From Alphaproteobacteria bacterium (GTDB taxonomy: Bacteria; Pseudomonadota; Alphaproteobacteria; Rhodobacterales; Rhodobacteraceae): a stretch of DNA of 53,576 bases. The DNA is taken from contig JAUIIR010000025.1 in assembly GCA_030431485.1 (NCBI GenBank), positions 1 to 53,576 on the forward strand, given 5' to 3'. Position numbers and translations under genes: made by a program. The notes under the pieces are model-generated. The model searched no databases and was not told the DNA's origin. It saw only the letters and a program-made list of their open reading frames with translations. Below, in pieces: positions 19,994 through 28,451 of the stretch (position 1 is its first letter; each line of letters opens with the position of its first letter).

Positions 19994-20003
19994 TTTTGCA
20001 AAA
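19994..20003. promoter_or_regulatory. TTTTGCAAAA palindrome upstream of mcl2
   Basis: A perfect 10-bp palindrome 54 nt before the mcl2 start, close to the motif (AGTTTGCAAA-like) bound by RamB-type regulators of acetate metabolism. A nearby TCTTGCAG gives a looser second half. This is by-eye similarity only. Confidence 0.35.
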
Positions 20004-20057
20004 GAATGTAGCTCTCTGGCGCAACATTATTTCGCAAGACTCGCTGAGGAGACCGCA

Positions 20058-20915
20058 ATGGACATGCGCAGCCGCCCCTATCGCTCGGTTCTTTACATTC
20101 CGGGGTCGAAAGACCGGGCTTTGGAAAAGGCGCGCGGATTGCCGGTCGATGCGATCATCTTTGACCTTGAAGATGCTGTGGCCGTTGATGAAAAGCCCGC
20201 CGCGCGGGAAACGCTGAAGGCGGCGCTGGCGGCGGGCGGCTATGGCGCGCGTGTGCGGATCGTGCGGATCAACGGGTTGGACACTGAATGGGGCCGGGCC
20301 GATGCCGAAGCAGTCACACAGATGGATTGCGACGCGGTGCTGTTGCCGAAGGTCGAATCTGCTGCACAGCTTGACGCGTTGGCCGAGATCACCGGCGACC
20401 TGCCGATCTGGGCGATGATGGAAACGCCGCGCGGCATGCTGAACGCGGTCGAGATCGCGGCGCATCCCAAGATGGCGGGCATGGTGATGGGCACTAACGA
20501 CCTTGCCAAGGAATTGCAGACCCGGTTCCGACCGGATCGTTTGCCGATGCTGACCTCACTGTCGATGTGCCTGCTGGCGGCCAAGGCCGAGGGGCTGGTG
20601 ATTGTGGACGGGGTGTATAACGCGTTCAAGGATGACGACGGGCTGAAGTCGGAATGTGTGCAGGGCCGTGACATGGGCTTTGACGGCAAGACGCTGATCC
20701 ACCCCGCACAGGTGGACATCGCCAACACCGCCTTTGCGCCTGCGGCGGAAGAGATTGATCTCGCCCGCCGCCAGATCGCCGCGTTCGAGGCGGCGGAAGC
20801 CGAGGGGCAGGGGGTTGCAGTCGTGGATGGCAAGATCGTCGAAAACCTTCACGTTGCCACAGCGCGTGAAATACTGGCAAAAGCAGAGGCAATCGAAACC
20901 ATCCAAGCGGGGTAA
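20058..20915 (+). CDS. mcl2: (3S)-malyl-CoA thioesterase
   Basis: CoA-ester lyase family (HpcH/HpaI, CitE-like) protein of 285 residues. In Rhodobacter this protein hydrolyses (3S)-malyl-CoA to malate and CoA, the last step of the ethylmalonyl-CoA pathway. Visible are LYIPGSKDRALEKA, IIFDLEDAVAVDEK (Asp/Glu metal region), VLLPKVES, MMETPRGMLNA (Mg-binding Glu) and KTLIHPAQVD. It is shorter than Mcl1-type malyl-CoA/methylmalyl-CoA lyase and lacks that N-terminal region, which favours the thioesterase. The start is ATG 20058, 6 nt after GAGGAG. It leads an operon with nnrU-like, DUF1737 and mch. Confidence 0.86.
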   Translation: MDMRSRPYRSVLYIPGSKDRALEKARGLPVDAIIFDLEDAVAVDEKPAARETLKAALAAGGYGARVRIVRINGLDTEWGRADAEAVTQMDCDAVLLPKVESAAQLDALAEITGDLPIWAMMETPRGMLNAVEIAAHPKMAGMVMGTNDLAKELQTRFRPDRLPMLTSLSMCLLAAKAEGLVIVDGVYNAFKDDDGLKSECVQGRDMGFDGKTLIHPAQVDIANTAFAPAAEEIDLARRQIAAFEAAEAEGQGVAVVDGKIVENLHVATAREILAKAEAIETIQAG

Positions 20916-20918
20916 GCC

Positions 20919-21470
20919 ATGATGGGTCTTCTTGTTCTCGGACTGCTGATTTGGGTCGGAGCCCATATTTTCAAGCGCGTCGCGCCCACTCAACGCGACG
21001 CGATGGGCGACAAGGGCAAAGGTGTGGTGGCGGTTCTGCTGCTGATCAGTCTTGGCCTCATAATCTGGGGCTATCGCGGGGCGGAGTTTATCCCGATTTG
21101 GTATCCGCCGGCCTTTATGGTGCACATCAACAACCTGCTGATGCTGATCGCCGTGTTTGTGTTCGGCATGAGCGCCACGACCGGCCGTCTGCGGGGCAAG
21201 ATGCGACATCCGCAGCTGACCTCGGTGAAGATCTGGGCGGTGGCGCACCTTTTGGTGAATGGCGACCTGGCGTCGATCATACTGTTTGGCGGGATGCTGG
21301 CCTGGGCCGTTCTTGAGGTGATCCTGATCAACAAGGCGGTTCCGGTCTGGGATCGTCCTCAGCCGGGCGAAGCCAAGAAAGACGTGGTGCTCGTGGTGAT
21401 CACGCTGGTGATGTTCGGGCTGATGACCGGTGTTCACGTCTGGCTCGGCGTTTGGCCGTTTCCGGGGTAA
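20919..21470 (+). CDS. NnrU family membrane protein
   Basis: 183-residue integral membrane protein with about five or six helices. It has the NnrU-type pattern FWxxAHIFKRVAP-like start (WVGAHIFKRVAP), MVHINNLLMLIAVFV and WAVAHLLVNGDLASIILFG. NnrU was named for nitric oxide reductase regulation, but many homologues in this group lie far from denitrification genes, as here. It starts 3 nt after the mcl2 stop through GGGGTAAGCCATG, in which the ribosome-binding site overlaps the stop. Confidence 0.88.
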   Translation: MMGLLVLGLLIWVGAHIFKRVAPTQRDAMGDKGKGVVAVLLLISLGLIIWGYRGAEFIPIWYPPAFMVHINNLLMLIAVFVFGMSATTGRLRGKMRHPQLTSVKIWAVAHLLVNGDLASIILFGGMLAWAVLEVILINKAVPVWDRPQPGEAKKDVVLVVITLVMFGLMTGVHVWLGVWPFPG

Positions 21471-21473
21471 GCC

Positions 21474-21677
21474 ATGAAGATTTATCGACTTTTGACCGAA
21501 GATGACACGTCGGCCTTTTGCCATAAGGTGTCGCTTGCCCTGAGCAAAGGGTGGGAGCTTTATGGCGACCCCACCTATGCGTTCGATCATGCCAATGGTG
21601 TGATGCGCTGCGGGCAGGCGGTGACCAAAGAGATCGATACCCCTTACCATCCGGAGATGAAACTTGGCGAACAGTGA
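21474..21677 (+). CDS. DUF1737 domain small protein
   Basis: 67 residues, cytoplasmic, matching the short DUF1737 family (KIYRLLTEDDTSAFCHKVSLALSKGWELYGDPTY). Function unknown. The start is ATG 21474, 3 nt after the nnrU stop. The junction CGGGGTAAGCCATGA (21463-21477) is identical to the one before nnrU (20908-20922), so translation of both may depend on the same stop-overlapping Shine-Dalgarno. Confidence 0.85.
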   Translation: MKIYRLLTEDDTSAFCHKVSLALSKGWELYGDPTYAFDHANGVMRCGQAVTKEIDTPYHPEMKLGEQ

Positions 21678-21717
21678 CACACTCGACCGACCCGCGACCA
21701 CCACAAAGGGCGCAGCG

Positions 21718-22749
21718 ATGACGAAAACGAATGAAGGCCGTTTCTTCGAGGATTACTCGGTCGGGCAGGTGATCCGCCACGCGGTTCCGCGCACGGTGTC
21801 GGGTGGGGAACGGGCGCTGTATCATGCACTTTATCCGGCGCGGCATGCGCTGTATTCGTCGGACCTGTTTGCACAGAACTGCGGTCTGCCGTCGTCGCCG
21901 ATTGACGATCTCGCGGCGTTCCATGTGGTGTTCGGCAAGACGGTGCCGGATGTGTCGCTGAACGCGGTCGCGAACCTTGGGTATGCCGAAGGGCGCTGGC
22001 TGACCCCGGTTTATGCGGGGGACACGTTGCGGTCGGAATCCGAGGTGATCGGGCTGAAGCAGAACTCCAACGGCAAGACCGGGGTTGTGTGGGTTCGGAC
22101 GCGGGGACTGAACCAGAATGACCAGTTGGTGATGGAATATGTGCGCTGGGTCATGGTGCGCAAGCGGAACGCCGATGCGGCAGCGCCCGAGACCGTGGTG
22201 CCGGAGTTGAAGACTGTTTTGGCGGTTGGGGACCTGAGCATTCCGCGCGGGTTGGACTTTACCGATTACGATTTCGAGCTTGCCGGAGAGCCGCATCGCT
22301 GGGGCGACTACGCGATCGGCGAGAAGATCGACCACGTGGACGGCGTGACCATTGAGGAAGCCGAACACATGATGGCGACCCGGCTGTGGCAGAACACGGC
22401 CAAGGTGCATTTCGACGCCACGTTCCGGCCCGATGGGCAGCGGCTCATTTACGGTGGGCACGTGATCAGCATGGCGCGGGCGCTGTCGTTCAACGGTCTG
22501 GCGAATGCGCAGATGATCGTCGGGCTGAACGGCGGGGCACATGCAAACCCGTGTTTCAGCGGGACCACTGTGCGCGCGTGGTCCGAAGTGTTGGACAAGG
22601 CGGAAACCTCGGCCCCCGGAGTGGGGGCAGTACGGTTGCGGCTGGTGGCGACCTCGGCGAGCGGGTCGATGGAGCTTAAGGGCGATGACGGTAAGTACCT
22701 GCCGCATGTCTTGCTGGATCTTGATTATTGGGCTTTGATGCCGACCTGA
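21718..22749 (+). CDS. mch: mesaconyl-C1-CoA hydratase (beta-methylmalyl-CoA dehydratase)
   Basis: Hot-dog (MaoC-type double domain) hydratase that converts mesaconyl-C1-CoA to beta-methylmalyl-CoA in the ethylmalonyl-CoA pathway. 343 residues, the length known for the Rhodobacter enzyme. It has two hydratase halves (FEDYSVGQVIRHAVPRTV and RWGDYAIGEKIDHVDGVTI), each followed by DLAAFHVVF- or MMATRLWQNTAKVHFD-type active-site regions. The start is ATG 21718; a TTG 18 codons upstream that overlaps DUF1737 is less likely. It is in operon with mcl2, the enzyme two steps later. Confidence 0.9.
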   Translation: MTKTNEGRFFEDYSVGQVIRHAVPRTVSGGERALYHALYPARHALYSSDLFAQNCGLPSSPIDDLAAFHVVFGKTVPDVSLNAVANLGYAEGRWLTPVYAGDTLRSESEVIGLKQNSNGKTGVVWVRTRGLNQNDQLVMEYVRWVMVRKRNADAAAPETVVPELKTVLAVGDLSIPRGLDFTDYDFELAGEPHRWGDYAIGEKIDHVDGVTIEEAEHMMATRLWQNTAKVHFDATFRPDGQRLIYGGHVISMARALSFNGLANAQMIVGLNGGAHANPCFSGTTVRAWSEVLDKAETSAPGVGAVRLRLVATSASGSMELKGDDGKYLPHVLLDLDYWALMPT

Positions 22750-22829
22750 GCTTGGGCCCCTGAGTTTCGGTTTTGGATTAAAGGTCATTGCCTGTAGTCT
22801 GCCTGGAAACTTGGGGGACACATGCGGTT

Positions 22830-23237
22830 ATGATCAGTCTTGGCCTTTATACGCTTGCAGCTTTGGCGGCTTTTATGGTCGCGGCAAAATATGGCCTGTC
22901 GCCCGCGCCGCTTGCATATCACCGGACCATCATTGAACAGGACGGCGCCGTCTCAACCGGGACGCAGCGCGTGATCGAAGCGTTGTACCGCGTTTGGGGA
23001 GCGAGCCTTGCCGGGTTTGGCTTGTGCCTTTTGGCGCTGATCTGGCTGGCGGCTCCAACCGGGGCGGCGTGGCCCCATCTGGTGATCCTGCTTGCGACCA
23101 TTGTCGTGGCTGTGCCGACCACAATTGTCCCGCGTCGTGTTGAACAGGACATGGGCGTGAAAACGCCTTGGCGTCTGGCGGTGGGGTTGCTGGTGGCGGT
23201 TGGTTTAGGGTTTTTGGCATGGATTATCGGATACTGA
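22830..23237 (+). CDS. membrane protein of unknown function
   Basis: 135 residues with three or four hydrophobic helices (about 2-20, 51-75, 78-95 and 112-134) and a polar loop LAYHRTIIEQDGAVSTGTQRVIEALYRVWGA. No family recognised. The start ATG 22830 has only a weak ribosome-binding site. It overlaps the DUF4344 peptidase gene by 19 nt, so the two are probably co-expressed. Confidence 0.72.
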   Translation: MISLGLYTLAALAAFMVAAKYGLSPAPLAYHRTIIEQDGAVSTGTQRVIEALYRVWGASLAGFGLCLLALIWLAAPTGAAWPHLVILLATIVVAVPTTIVPRRVEQDMGVKTPWRLAVGLLVAVGLGFLAWIIGY

Positions 23238-23944
23238 GCGTTGCCGTCGCGATGGCCGCATCTCATGTAGTGGCGGACGAGGCCGAAGACGCATTCGTTG
23301 AAGCAAACATCCTTGGGATATTCTATCACGAGCTGGGCCATGCCCTGATCGACGTGATGCAGATGCCGGTCTTTGGTCAGGAAGAAGACGCCGCAGATGT
23401 GGCGTCGATCCTTTTGATTGACGAGTTGTTCGAGCCAGACTGGGCCTTGAGCATGGCCTATGACGTGGCCAACGGATTCTGGGCCGAGGCTGTGGCAAAT
23501 TCTGAGTACCCCGTGCCCTATTGGGACACGCATGGCCCCGATGAGCAGCGGTTCTACAACACGGTTTGTCTGTTCTATGGCGGCGATCCGGACACCCGGG
23601 ATGATTTTGCCGAGGATATGGAGCTGCCTGAGGAGAGGGCGGAGTATTGCGTCGAGGAATACGAGCTGGCGGTTGATAGTTGGGGTGCGGTATTCGATGA
23701 CCTGAGCAAGGGCGGGACGCCGATGTTGTTTTCGGCAGAGGTCGCTGGCAGTTTCACTGCAGATATCATCGAAGCTGAGGTCGAAGCCCTGAATGCGGAT
23801 TTCAAATTTCCGAGCACGGTGCAGGTGATCACAGGCGACTGCGGCGAAGCGAACGCGTTTTACGATCCGTCGGATCAGTCGATCATCATGTGTGAAGAAT
23901 TCGAGGATCACCTGCGGGATTTGTACCGCATGCTGGAGCCTTGA
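23219..23944 (+). CDS. DUF4344 putative metallopeptidase, exported
   Basis: 241 residues with a signal peptide (DYRILSVAVAMAASHVVA, mature from about DEAED). The zincin motif HELGH in FYHELGHALIDVMQMP, followed by QEEDAADVASILLIDEL, is the DUF4344 signature, in which the later Glu/Asp acts as third ligand. Four cysteines in the second half (CLF, YCVEE, GDCGE, MCEEF) probably form disulfides. It is very acidic. Predicted periplasmic zinc peptidase; substrate unknown. The start ATG 23219 lies inside the preceding membrane-protein gene. Confidence 0.83.
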   Translation: MDYRILSVAVAMAASHVVADEAEDAFVEANILGIFYHELGHALIDVMQMPVFGQEEDAADVASILLIDELFEPDWALSMAYDVANGFWAEAVANSEYPVPYWDTHGPDEQRFYNTVCLFYGGDPDTRDDFAEDMELPEERAEYCVEEYELAVDSWGAVFDDLSKGGTPMLFSAEVAGSFTADIIEAEVEALNADFKFPSTVQVITGDCGEANAFYDPSDQSIIMCEEFEDHLRDLYRMLEP

Positions 23945-24059
23945 GTGCCGTTTAGCGCCTTCTGGCAACTTGGGCGAGTCGGATCCGGACGGGCAATTCG
24001 ACGTGGTAGCGTTAACGCAAGACTCGTGGCAACCGATTGAAACCGCGTGTATTGAAGTT

Positions 24060-24090
24060 TGTGATCACAGTTTTTGCACGTGTGATCACA
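24060..24090. promoter_or_regulatory. paired TGTGATCACA operator upstream of sdhC
   Basis: TGTGATCACA at 24060-24069 and 24081-24090, centres 21 bp apart, the same sequence, copy number and phasing as the pair upstream of sucC (15556-15586). The near edge is 117 nt from the sdhC ATG, against 112 nt at sucC. No other perfect copy was noticed at gene starts in the window. This points to joint control of succinyl-CoA synthetase/oxoglutarate dehydrogenase and succinate dehydrogenase. Confidence 0.8.
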
Positions 24091-24157
24091 ATTTCCGGGA
24101 AATCTGGTAAGTTGCGCCAAAAAACCGCGCCTAGGGGTGGCCGGTCGGCGTGACACA

Positions 24158-24169
24158 GCTTTTAAAAGC
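24158..24169. repeat. GCTTTTAAAAGC palindrome in the sdhC leader
   Basis: A perfect 12-bp palindrome about 40 nt before sdhC, in the probable promoter or transcript-start region. It could overlap the -10 element or be an operator half; no assignment is possible. Confidence 0.35.
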
Positions 24170-24207
24170 AATAAAAAGACTGTCAGGAACCGGAAAGGAC
24201 TCAGATC

Positions 24208-24594
24208 ATGGCTGACGTCAATCGGGGCAATCGACCCCTGTCACCACACCTGCAAGTTTATCGCCCACAACTGACTTCGATCACGTCGATCCTGACACGG
24301 ATCACCGGCAACGCTTTGATCGTTGCTGCGTTGATGATCGTCTGGTGGCTTCTCGCGGCCTCGACCGGGCCGGAATATTTCGCCTTTGCCAATGGCTTTG
24401 TCACAAGCTGGTTTGGCGATCTGGTGATGTTCCTGTCCGTCTGGGCGCTGTGGTATCACTCGCTCGCAGGCATTCGTCACCTGATTTGGGACAACGCGAA
24501 GATGCTTGAAATCGACAAGGCGGAAATGCTGGGCTGGATGGTTGTCATCGGCTCGGGCGTTCTGACTGTCTTTTCCGTTGTCGTGCTTTGGTAA
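24208..24594 (+). CDS. sdhC: succinate dehydrogenase cytochrome b556 subunit
   Basis: 128-residue membrane anchor of complex II that binds haem b and quinone. The start NRGNRPLSPHLQVYRPQLTS is the family's conserved N-terminus, with SITSILTRITGNAL before the first helix. Three helices follow (about 30-52, 64-86 and 105-127), with the haem-ligand histidine in YHSLAGIRHLIWD. It is the first gene of sdhC-D-A-orf-B, with AAGGA upstream of ATG 24208. Confidence 0.94.
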   Translation: MADVNRGNRPLSPHLQVYRPQLTSITSILTRITGNALIVAALMIVWWLLAASTGPEYFAFANGFVTSWFGDLVMFLSVWALWYHSLAGIRHLIWDNAKMLEIDKAEMLGWMVVIGSGVLTVFSVVVLW

Positions 24595-24606
24595 AGGGGG
24601 CGCATC

Positions 24607-24978
24607 ATGGCTTTTCTGACTGACCGCAAACGCGCCACCGGATGGGGCGCTGCAAAATCCGGGACCGAGCATTTCTGGTCGATGAAGAAATCATCGGTCG
24701 CATTGCTGATCCTGATCCCGTTCTTTGTCTTCACCTTCGGCGGCATCCTTGGCTCATCCTTCGAGGAAGTGCAGGCCTATTATGCACGTCCGTTCCCAGC
24801 GATCATTGCCGCGCTGACCCTGATTGTTGGCTTCAAGCACTTCAATGACGGTTTCCAGGTTCTGGTAGAAGACTATGTGCACGGTACCTGGGAGAAAATC
24901 CTGATCCTTGGCATGACATGCATCAGCTACGGCGCGGCCGCCGTTGGCGTCTTTGCAATCGCCAAAATGGCCCTTTGA
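24607..24978 (+). CDS. sdhD: succinate dehydrogenase hydrophobic membrane anchor subunit
   Basis: 123 residues, the second membrane anchor of complex II. The N-terminus [20 protein letters not shown] is typical of alphaproteobacterial SdhD. Three helices lie at about 34-52, 61-80 and 96-120, with the haem-ligand region [20 protein letters not shown]. It starts 12 nt after sdhC and is followed 20 nt later by sdhA. Confidence 0.93.
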   Translation: MAFLTDRKRATGWGAAKSGTEHFWSMKKSSVALLILIPFFVFTFGGILGSSFEEVQAYYARPFPAIIAALTLIVGFKHFNDGFQVLVEDYVHGTWEKILILGMTCISYGAAAVGVFAIAKMAL

Positions 24979-24998
24979 GACACGGAGTTTCCAGCAAC

Positions 24999-26804
24999 AT
25001 GGCTGCATACGAATACGAGACGCATGAATATGACGTCGTGGTCGTCGGCGCAGGCGGCGCAGGGTTGCGCGCCACGCTTGGCATGGCCGAACAGGGGTTG
25101 CGCACGGCGTGTGTGACCAAGGTGTTCCCAACCCGGTCGCACACGGTTGCGGCGCAGGGTGGGATCGCCGCATCGCTCTCGAACATGGGTCCGGACCATT
25201 GGCAGTGGCACATGTACGACACCGTTAAAGGCTCGGACTGGCTGGGTGACACGGACGCGATGGAATACCTCGCGCGTGAAGCGCCCAAGGCGGTTTACGA
25301 GCTTGAGCACTACGGCGTTCCGTTCTCGCGCACCGAGGAAGGCAAGATTTACCAGCGCCCATTCGGGGGCCACACCACTGAGTTTGGCGAAGGCCCGCCC
25401 GTCCAGCGCACCTGTGCGGCAGCGGACCGGACCGGTCACGCGATCCTGCACACGCTTTACGGTCAGTCGCTGAAGAACAATGCCGAATTCTACATCGAAT
25501 ATTTCGCGGTCGATCTGATCATGTCCGAAGACGGCGCTTGCACGGGTGTCGTCTGTTGGAAGCTGGACGACGGCACGATGCATGTCTTCAACGCCAAGAT
25601 GGTGGTGCTGGCCACCGGCGGTTATGGCCGGGCCTATTTCAGCGCGACCTCGGCCCATACCTGCACCGGCGACGGTGGCGGGATGGTGGCCCGCGCGGGT
25701 CTGCCGCTTCAGGACATGGAGTTCGTACAGTTCCACCCTACGGGGATTTACGGCTCTGGCTGTCTGATCACCGAAGGCGCGCGCGGGGAAGGTGGTTATC
25801 TCACCAACTCCGAAGGCGAGCGGTTCATGGAGCGCTATGCGCCTAACTATAAAGACCTCGCGCCGCGCGATTACGTATCGCGTTCCATGACGATGGAAAT
25901 CCGCGAAGGCCGTGGTGTGGGCGCAGAAGGCGACCATATCCACCTGAACCTGTCGCACCTTCCGAAAGAGGCTTTGGCAGAACGTCTGCCGGGCATCTCT
26001 GAGTCCGCCAAGATTTTCGCAGGTGTGGACGTGACCAAGGAACCGATCCCGGTTCTGCCGACGGTGCACTACAACATGGGTGGTATTCCGACCAACTACT
26101 GGGGCGAGGTGCTGAACCCGACCAAGGATGACCCGAACGCGGTTGTGCCGGGCCTCATGGCCGTGGGTGAAGCGGGCTGCGCGTCGGTGCATGGTGCGAA
26201 CCGTCTGGGCTCGAACTCGCTCATTGACCTCGTGGTGTTTGGCCGTGCTGCGGCCATCCGTGCGGGCAAGGTCGTGGATCGCGACACTGCGGTGCCGTCG
26301 ACAAACACCGCGTCTGTGGACAAGGCGTTCGACCGCTTCGACGGTCTGCGCAACGCGAAGGGAACGATCCCGACTGCCGAATTGCGGCTTGAGATGCAGA
26401 AGACGATGCAGGCCGATGCAGCCGTGTTCCGTACCTCGAAGACCATGAAGGAAGGTCTCGACAAGATGGTCGCGATTGCGGGCAAGATGGATGACCTTCA
26501 GGTCACTGACCGCAGCCTTGTCTGGAACAGCGATCTGATGGAAACGCTGGAACTGACCAACCTGATGCCCAACGCGCTGGCGACGATTGCCGGGGCCGAG
26601 GCGCGCAAGGAAAGCCGTGGTGCGCATGCGCATGAGGATTTCACCGCGCGGGACGACGAAAACTGGCGCGTGCACACCATCGCGCGGGTTGAAGGCAACA
26701 AAACCGAGCTGACCTATCGTCCGGTGGTGAAAGACCCGCTGACGACCGAAGAGCAGGGGGGCATTAGCCTCAAGAAAATCGCGCCGAAGGAACGGACGTT
26801 CTGA
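24999..26804 (+). CDS. sdhA: succinate dehydrogenase flavoprotein subunit
   Basis: FAD-containing catalytic subunit of complex II, oxidising succinate to fumarate. 601 residues. FAD-binding [15 protein letters not shown] near the N-terminus, the covalent FAD histidine in [14 protein letters not shown], the catalytic region [20 protein letters not shown], and [18 protein letters not shown]. The start is ATG 24999 ([12 protein letters not shown]); an in-frame extension upstream runs through sdhD and is rejected. Its TGA overlaps the next ATG as TGATG. Confidence 0.97.
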   Translation: MAAYEYETHEYDVVVVGAGGAGLRATLGMAEQGLRTACVTKVFPTRSHTVAAQGGIAASLSNMGPDHWQWHMYDTVKGSDWLGDTDAMEYLAREAPKAVYELEHYGVPFSRTEEGKIYQRPFGGHTTEFGEGPPVQRTCAAADRTGHAILHTLYGQSLKNNAEFYIEYFAVDLIMSEDGACTGVVCWKLDDGTMHVFNAKMVVLATGGYGRAYFSATSAHTCTGDGGGMVARAGLPLQDMEFVQFHPTGIYGSGCLITEGARGEGGYLTNSEGERFMERYAPNYKDLAPRDYVSRSMTMEIREGRGVGAEGDHIHLNLSHLPKEALAERLPGISESAKIFAGVDVTKEPIPVLPTVHYNMGGIPTNYWGEVLNPTKDDPNAVVPGLMAVGEAGCASVHGANRLGSNSLIDLVVFGRAAAIRAGKVVDRDTAVPSTNTASVDKAFDRFDGLRNAKGTIPTAELRLEMQKTMQADAAVFRTSKTMKEGLDKMVAIAGKMDDLQVTDRSLVWNSDLMETLELTNLMPNALATIAGAEARKESRGAHAHEDFTARDDENWRVHTIARVEGNKTELTYRPVVKDPLTTEEQGGISLKKIAPKERTF

Positions 26805-27112
26805 TGCGTTTCGCATTCGCCGCATGTCTGGTTCTTGCTGGCTGTTCCGTACAGCAGCAGGACCAGATCGCGCGCGATGCGGCACGGTCGGCGATCACGC
26901 CGGTTCTTATCGAGCGGTTCCCGGGGGTGCCGCTTGAACCCGCGCTGAACTGTGTGATCGACAATGCGAGTGCCGTGCAGATCCGGGCGCTGGCGCTCGA
27001 CAGCGTGACCGGGACCACGGAAAGCACGGTGCAGATTGTGACAGATATTGTCTCGAAGCCCGAGACATTGACTTGCCTGGCGGCCGAGGGCTTGCCAGCT
27101 TTGCTTCGCTAA
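26804..27112 (+). CDS. small lipoprotein inside the sdh operon
   Basis: 102 residues. The N-terminus [14 protein letters not shown] ends in a lipobox (LAGC), so the mature protein should be a lipoprotein, anchored at Cys14 in the inner or outer membrane. The rest (about 88 residues) is soluble, with two more cysteines (LNCVID and LTCLAA). It is coupled to sdhA by TGATG and lies 10 nt before sdhB. I recall similar short proteins at this site in other Rhodobacteraceae but know no function. An accessory or assembly role for complex II is a guess. Confidence 0.8.
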   Translation: MRFAFAACLVLAGCSVQQQDQIARDAARSAITPVLIERFPGVPLEPALNCVIDNASAVQIRALALDSVTGTTESTVQIVTDIVSKPETLTCLAAEGLPALLR

Positions 27113-27122
27113 GGAGAGAGAC

Positions 27123-27902
27123 ATGGTTCAACTGACGCTCCCCAAGAATTCCACAATCCGCACGGGCAAGACCTGGCCCAAGCCGGAGGGTGCCACCAAT
27201 GTGCGCAAGTTCAGCATCTATCGCTGGAATCCGGACGATGGTGAGAACCCGCGTGTCGATACGTACTTTGTTGACATGGACAAATGCGGACCGATGGTTC
27301 TGGACGCGCTGATCAAGATCAAGAACGAGATTGATCCCACGCTGACCTTCCGCCGGTCTTGCCGCGAAGGGATCTGTGGCTCCTGTGCGATGAACATCGA
27401 CGGGATCAACACGCTGGCTTGCATCTATGGTCTTGATGAGATCGACGGCGACGTGAAGATCTACCCGCTGCCGCATATGCCGGTTGTGAAAGACCTGATC
27501 CCGGATCTGACGCATTTCTATGCGCAGCATGCGTCCATCATGCCGTGGCTGGAGACCAAGACAAACCGTCCAGCGAAAGAGTGGAAGCAGTCCATCGAGG
27601 ACCGCAAGAAGCTGGATGGTCTTTATGAATGCGTGATGTGCGCGTCCTGTTCGACCGCGTGCCCGTCCTACTGGTGGAACGGTGATCGGTATCTTGGACC
27701 GGCGGCGTTGCTGCACGCCTACCGTTGGATCATCGACAGCCGCGACGAGGCAACAGGCGAGCGGTTGGATGAGTTGGAAGATCCGTTCAAGCTTTATCGC
27801 TGCCACACAATCATGAACTGCGCGAAGACCTGCCCGAAGGGTCTGAACCCTGCGAAGGCGATCGCCGAGATCAAGAAGATGATGGTTGAGCGTCACGTCT
27901 AA
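27123..27902 (+). CDS. sdhB: succinate dehydrogenase iron-sulfur subunit
   Basis: 259-residue electron-transfer subunit of complex II. [2Fe-2S] ligands in CREGICGSC...C (about 80-100), [4Fe-4S] and [3Fe-4S] ligands in [12 protein letters not shown] and [17 protein letters not shown]. The length is normal. The start is ATG 27123 after AAGGAGAGAG, a strong ribosome-binding site. It is the last gene of the operon, followed by a terminator. Confidence 0.97.
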   Translation: MVQLTLPKNSTIRTGKTWPKPEGATNVRKFSIYRWNPDDGENPRVDTYFVDMDKCGPMVLDALIKIKNEIDPTLTFRRSCREGICGSCAMNIDGINTLACIYGLDEIDGDVKIYPLPHMPVVKDLIPDLTHFYAQHASIMPWLETKTNRPAKEWKQSIEDRKKLDGLYECVMCASCSTACPSYWWNGDRYLGPAALLHAYRWIIDSRDEATGERLDELEDPFKLYRCHTIMNCAKTCPKGLNPAKAIAEIKKMMVERHV

Positions 27903-27931
27903 GTGATTTTTTGACCAGACGGTCAAAAATC

Positions 27932-27968
27932 AGGCCCCTGCGCTATGATGCGCTGGGGCCTTTCTTTT
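27932..27968 (+). terminator. sdh operon terminator
   Basis: AGGCCCC (27932-27938) and GGGGCCT enclose an inner GCGC/GCGC stem, followed by TTTCTTTT, starting 30 nt after the sdhB stop. A second small hairpin, TTTTTGACC (27908-27916) / GGTCAAAAA (27921-27929), precedes it. Confidence 0.85.
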
Positions 27969-28018
27969 GGGGTATGTGACTGCCACTTAGGCCACACCTT
28001 TACGCGCGACGCGCGCGG

Positions 28019-28447
28019 TCAGGGAGTGAGTGCCGAGACAGAGAGACCGTTCAAATCGAGAGCGTATCGCTTGCCCTCGTTGGTTGTGAGAACGAGTCTG
28101 TTTTCCGCAGGGTCATGAGTCATTTCGGTGATTTGTTCCGAAACGCTGTCTGTGCGCTCGGGATCTGGGACGTCAAAAATCTGAATGACGAAAAGCAGGT
28201 CGATTGTTTCAACGTCGATGATTGAAAGATAACCGGTCTTTTGCGGCAGGCCGAGTGCGGAACCGTTCTCAACAGGCGTGTATTTCCGGCCGTCCAAAAT
28301 AATGGGTTCGGCTGCTGTTGGAGTGCTGAGCAGGCTCATTTTTGTGTTTCCTTTCCGCGGGGCGAGAAGCACGGATAGTGAGGTGACCAACCCTCCGACA
28401 AGAACCTTCCGTCGGCTGGTGGGACCCGTGCCGGAGCTGTTGATCAT
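28019..28447 (-). CDS. Tat-like exported hypothetical protein, partner of the M35 peptidase
   Basis: 142 residues, no family recognised. The N-terminus carries TSRRKVLVGGLVTSLSVLLAP, close to a twin-arginine signal (S-R-R-x-V-L with a hydrophobic core); the mature part is about 100 residues, acidic and probably beta-rich (IILDGRKYTPVENGS, NRLVLTTNEGKRYALDL). No cysteines. The start is ATG 28447, 4 nt after the stop of the M35 gene upstream, so the pair forms a two-gene operon. It could be an immunity protein, substrate or regulator of the peptidase, but nothing in the sequence decides this. Confidence 0.68.
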   Translation of the reverse strand: MINSSGTGPTSRRKVLVGGLVTSLSVLLAPRKGNTKMSLLSTPTAAEPIILDGRKYTPVENGSALGLPQKTGYLSIIDVETIDLLFVIQIFDVPDPERTDSVSEQITEMTHDPAENRLVLTTNEGKRYALDLNGLSVSALTP

Positions 28448-28451
28448 GCGC

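Noticed and set aside
24927..26885. 652-codon open frame antisense to sdhA
   Set aside because: Shadow frame of the clearly real sdhA; arginine/histidine-rich and without domains.
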